NCBI RefSeq assembly: GCF_021155765.1
Contig: NC_060116.1
Coordinates: 17,176,584-17,240,583 of the forward strand
Direction of reading: 5' to 3'
DNA from: Diprion similis
Lineage: Eukaryota > Arthropoda > Insecta > Hymenoptera > Diprionidae
DNA: 64,000 nt
In this document: one piece after another, positions 60,676-64,000 of the stretch
Layout: each line of letters opens with the position of its first letter
Position numbering within the stretch: position 1 is the first letter of the stretch
Program-made: the position numbers and the translations under genes
The notes under the pieces: model-generated
Seen by the model: the letters and a program-made list of their open reading frames with translations, nothing else
Told to the model about the DNA's origin: nothing
Databases searched by the model: none

Positions 60676-63600
60676 CTGAAACATAAAGAATATCAAACGT
60701 CGGATGATTGAATCGGGTAAAAGTGCGGCGTAACTGCTTGCGAATGCAACACCATTTAACGTGAAATTGGTTTTTTTCTTTTCAGGAATGTTATTTACCC
60801 AACTACTGAAATTACCAAAGTTTATTCTACGACAGCGGTGAACGTCAAACTTTTTGCAAATGTGTACATGGAGATTTGGCAAAGAGTGCCAAAGCCGAGC
60901 TATAAGTATAAACCGTCGAAGACAAGTAAACAGGCGTAACAATTTTGCGAGAAAGAGATAGACGAGTGTCCTAGAGTTTTATGCATAGTCGATACAAACG
61001 ATCGCTGCATGTCTATTCGCATTCCTTTGGGACTTCCCCGCGCTACAGTTTTACGTAGGTTTCATAACAGTTCATATAAATATACGGGTCGAGTGTACAA
61101 CAATACACACAGCACAAGTTGTAAAGAGACGAAGTCTGTAAGTGAAGCAAAGCAGGACTGGCTGCGAAATGAAAAGAGTTTGCGGAAGCGGTGCCCGTGT
61201 GACGCAGAAACCTTCGCGGAGAATGGCACATGCGGAAATGCGCAGAAATATAAGGAACTGCATCAGCTCTCTCCGTGGTTGGCCGGAAATTGCTTTCGTG
61301 AAAAGGACACTGCGCGCCTCGAGCTTCCCTCCCTCAATCTCCAGGACAAAATCAGATTTATATTTGCGTACGAGAGGCGAACGGAGCTAGGAGAGGGGAT
61401 TTTCGGGAATTTACTTCCGGCCGAAATTTCTTTCCCCTATAAATCTAGGCTCTCTCTATCTTTCGCTTCGTCTATGACTCCACCGTTCCTGTCGCTTTCT
61501 TCCACTTTATTTTTCACATATATGTAGTTATAGGCTTACCGCGCCAGATACGCGTAGGTATATATATATAACTTATCGGGAAAATTTCATCCCCGGAAAT
61601 ATACCATACCGTGACGGTTTATTATCTTATTTTTGCCGAATGTCGCACGTCTAAGCGTCGACGGAAACTTTCCTCGGCGTCTCTTCGTTACCATCGACGA
61701 TTCTTGCGGTGTGCGTTCGTCCTTTCTTCCATTGGCCTTTTCGCATGCATAAATTATATCGCAAAGAATTTTATCACAATGGCGAATAAGAATATTTCAT
61801 CGTTCCTACATAACAAGCCCCATGTTTTTCTTTTCCGTTTCTGCTCCTTTTACGGTCTTTGTATCTTCAATTTGTCTTTATTACGGAAAAACGTCAAGTT
61901 CTCTTCTCGTAGGGATACATTGGGAAAATCATAAATCAGTGCCGATAGTTTTACTATCAAACGTCAAGCCATTTCTCGAAAAATCCCACTCATTCAACGG
62001 TGGCTAGCGTTCACTCCAGATCATAATGTTATAAATACAGCGATTTATTACCCGATGTATGAATGTAATATTTTTTGCAGACAGCGTTCAGGGATCAAGA
62101 CCTTTTCAAATTTTCCACTTGCCGTTTACCATTTGTTGGCTTTATATGTAAAGCATACTATACACGAAAGGTACGTGGAGTTTCCCGTTAATTAATCAAC
62201 TTCTGGTTCGACGGGGCGTAGGATCGGGGGATTTGAGGCTTACAATTCTTCGGGTTGAAGGAGTGGTCGTGGTACTCGTCGTTCTTTTTTTTTTTTTTTT
62301 TTTGTATTTTTTATTTTGTTTAATCTCGAGGAGAAGGAGAAGAAAGTCTTGCAACGATAGAGTGGACCAAAACTTCCATCTTTCTTCGAAAGTTGTACAG
62401 AAATACATATGTATATAAAATACGTGTATAATAAACGGGGAAGGGAGAAGAGAGACCGAAAGACTTCAGAGCAGAGGTTTTATACTTGCGTAACGAACTT
62501 CTCTCTTTCTCGTCGACCGACCTTTTCAACCGCTGTGGCGTCCGCGCCGCCAATTCTCTAAGCGGTTCAGTTGTTTGTTCGTTTTAACAAGTTGCTGCCA
62601 ATGGATTACGCAAATTTTTTAATTATGTAAACTCGGTAGCTACCGCGGACGGGGAATTTTGCGGCATTACGTCCTATACAGCTACGAAACAGGCGAGATA
62701 TTCTACGTATTTTTTCCTCATCTTCAAGCTACAGGGCAAGGAGCTGAGCTTTACTTAAAATACGACCATTGTCCGCCCGAACTCCGAAAAAAAAAAATAT
62801 ATATATATATATATGTGATAATGATGATGGCGACGATGATTAGAAAAATGCTGAGAAAGAGGCGAGCTGAAATTGTCGGTCCGCAAGCGCGGTGAGTGCC
62901 GTGGAGAATTCACAATGCGTGGGTAAGAAAACATCGTTTGAGCAGGGAAATGCTATACCAACAGTTACTACGTTAGTCGCGGAATGAAACAAATAGGTAA
63001 CTGTGTCACGGGCTAAAAATAATAAAATTTCTGTACACGTTAAAAATATTCTGGCATCGGGCTGTGGTTACTGCTGCTGCTGCTGCTGCCGCTGCTGCAA
63101 GCCTGGCAGCGATCGTCAAAACGTGACAGGTAACTGTACGGAAATTAAGGCGAAAAACGTCTCCGCACTTAGGAGAAACTTTGATTCTGTAATAAGGACG
63201 TAACGTAACGTCTATGTCTGCAGATCGTATTCGAAGAAGTTCATTCACGAATAAAAGAAAATTGGACACGATGCACTGACAAAGTGTATACGATTTAGTA
63301 AAACGGGACATAAGAATTGTGGACTGATGTAAATGCACAAATGAAATTAAAGTTGATATGTACAGGGGTCTGAACTGTACAATATATATATAAAGCACAG
63401 CTAATTGTTAGCTTGAAGTAATGATCGGACACTAAAGAGTGATCCAATAACGCTCAACGCACATTTTCACCAACCCTCGAGTCCCGAGTATCTCAAAGTT
63501 TGATCGTACAAACGTTGCCGTTCCTGCAGCAGTTAGAAGCCCGGGGGTCGAGACTTCGCAACTTAATCATCGCGTCGGAAAATAATTATCCTCTCATCCG

Positions 63601-64000
63601 GGTGAATCTGAGCTAACTTTGAACGGTTGCCTTCCCCTGATCTTTCCCTTGGATTCAAGTCAGAGGTCACGACGCGAACGCTTTTGAGGTAAGGTGAATC
63701 CGATGCCAGCGTACCTTGCATGCAAATATATCCCAGAGAATCTTAACCGCACCTCGATCCGTGAAAAAGCCAGATTACAGGCGTTTCGTACGAGCCAAAA
63801 TCACCCGACCTCGCGTCGCATACCCGCGAATTATTCTCACGGAGGCGTATTTACGATCTCTGCGTGGTCTTGTAATGGCGGGTCTTGTAATGTACGTAGG
63901 TAGATGTACGCTGTGCAGAGAGGCATGCTGTAGGTACATATGTGGGCTGTTACGCCGTGCTTGGCGATCGGCTAGACGCGCGAAATTGTTCTCTCAGCAT
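60676..64000. other. Probable intron of the Mxd-like gene
   Basis: No exon with matching phase was found on the minus strand. The stretch includes a 172-codon plus-strand frame (61009-61527) in a slightly GC-richer patch, which I do not accept as a gene, a T17 run near 62287, and a TGC run at 63071-63098. CpG content rises near 63.5-64.0 kb. Confidence 0.45.
63071..63098. repeat. (CTG)n trinucleotide run
   Basis: Nine CTG units with one CCG interruption, in noncoding DNA. Confidence 0.85.

Noticed and set aside
61009-61527. 172-codon plus-strand frame
   Set aside because: No recognisable motif or splice partner, and it lies antisense within a probable intron. It is long but plausible by chance in this slightly GC-richer patch.

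Overview
The window is eukaryotic nuclear DNA: intron-split genes with GT-AG splice sites, AT-rich spacers, many microsatellites and a large satellite array. The gene set (sideroflexin, ING3, CDC26, PWWP2, a Mxd/Mxi1-like tail), the short introns and the CpG-bearing promoters fit an insect. A hymenopteran such as a sawfly is a guess that the sequence alone does not prove. No virus, bacterial operon or CRISPR is present.

Left part (1-19,000). A block at 1-1628 is repeated base for base, as far as I compared, at 4196-5823. Each copy carries the same two-exon, 315-aa gene on the minus strand. Between the copies lies a divergent sideroflexin gene (2384-3936, 353 aa, 6 exons). Next come ING3 (8034-10906, minus) and CDC26 (11496-11714, plus), which diverge from a shared 0.6 kb interval, and then a second, conventional sideroflexin (12466-14921, minus, 326 aa, 8 exons). 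Exon phases were joined by hand and agree at every junction. A 299-bp foldback element with TA flanks (18172-18470), best explained as a Tc1/mariner-type MITE, lies upstream of the next gene.

Middle (19,000-38,600). A five-exon PWWP2A/B orthologue (755 aa) starts in a CpG-rich promoter with NRF1-like and YY1-like sites and has a 6.6 kb first intron. After an AT-rich spacer there is a GC-rich block with a G-rich microsatellite, then a five-exon gene for an unrecognised 282-aa protein (35744-38599).

Right part (38,600-64,000). About 29 copies of a 312-bp satellite fill roughly 43.0-52.0 kb. Diagnostic variants show a higher-order repeat of eight monomers that has lost monomers by in-register deletion. 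Because 312 is divisible by three, one strand stays open for 2620 codons, but the variation shows no sign of protein-level selection. After 8 kb of AT-rich, microsatellite-rich DNA comes the last coding exon of a Mxd/Mxi1-like bHLHZip repressor (60533-60675, minus), whose other exons must lie beyond the right edge.

Functional links: ING3 (NuA4/TIP60) and PWWP2 (an H2A.Z-nucleosome reader in vertebrates) are both chromatin factors, the Mxd-like protein is a transcriptional repressor, CDC26 belongs to the anaphase-promoting complex, and the sideroflexins are mitochondrial carriers. Apart from the ING3-CDC26 divergent pair, nothing suggests co-regulation.
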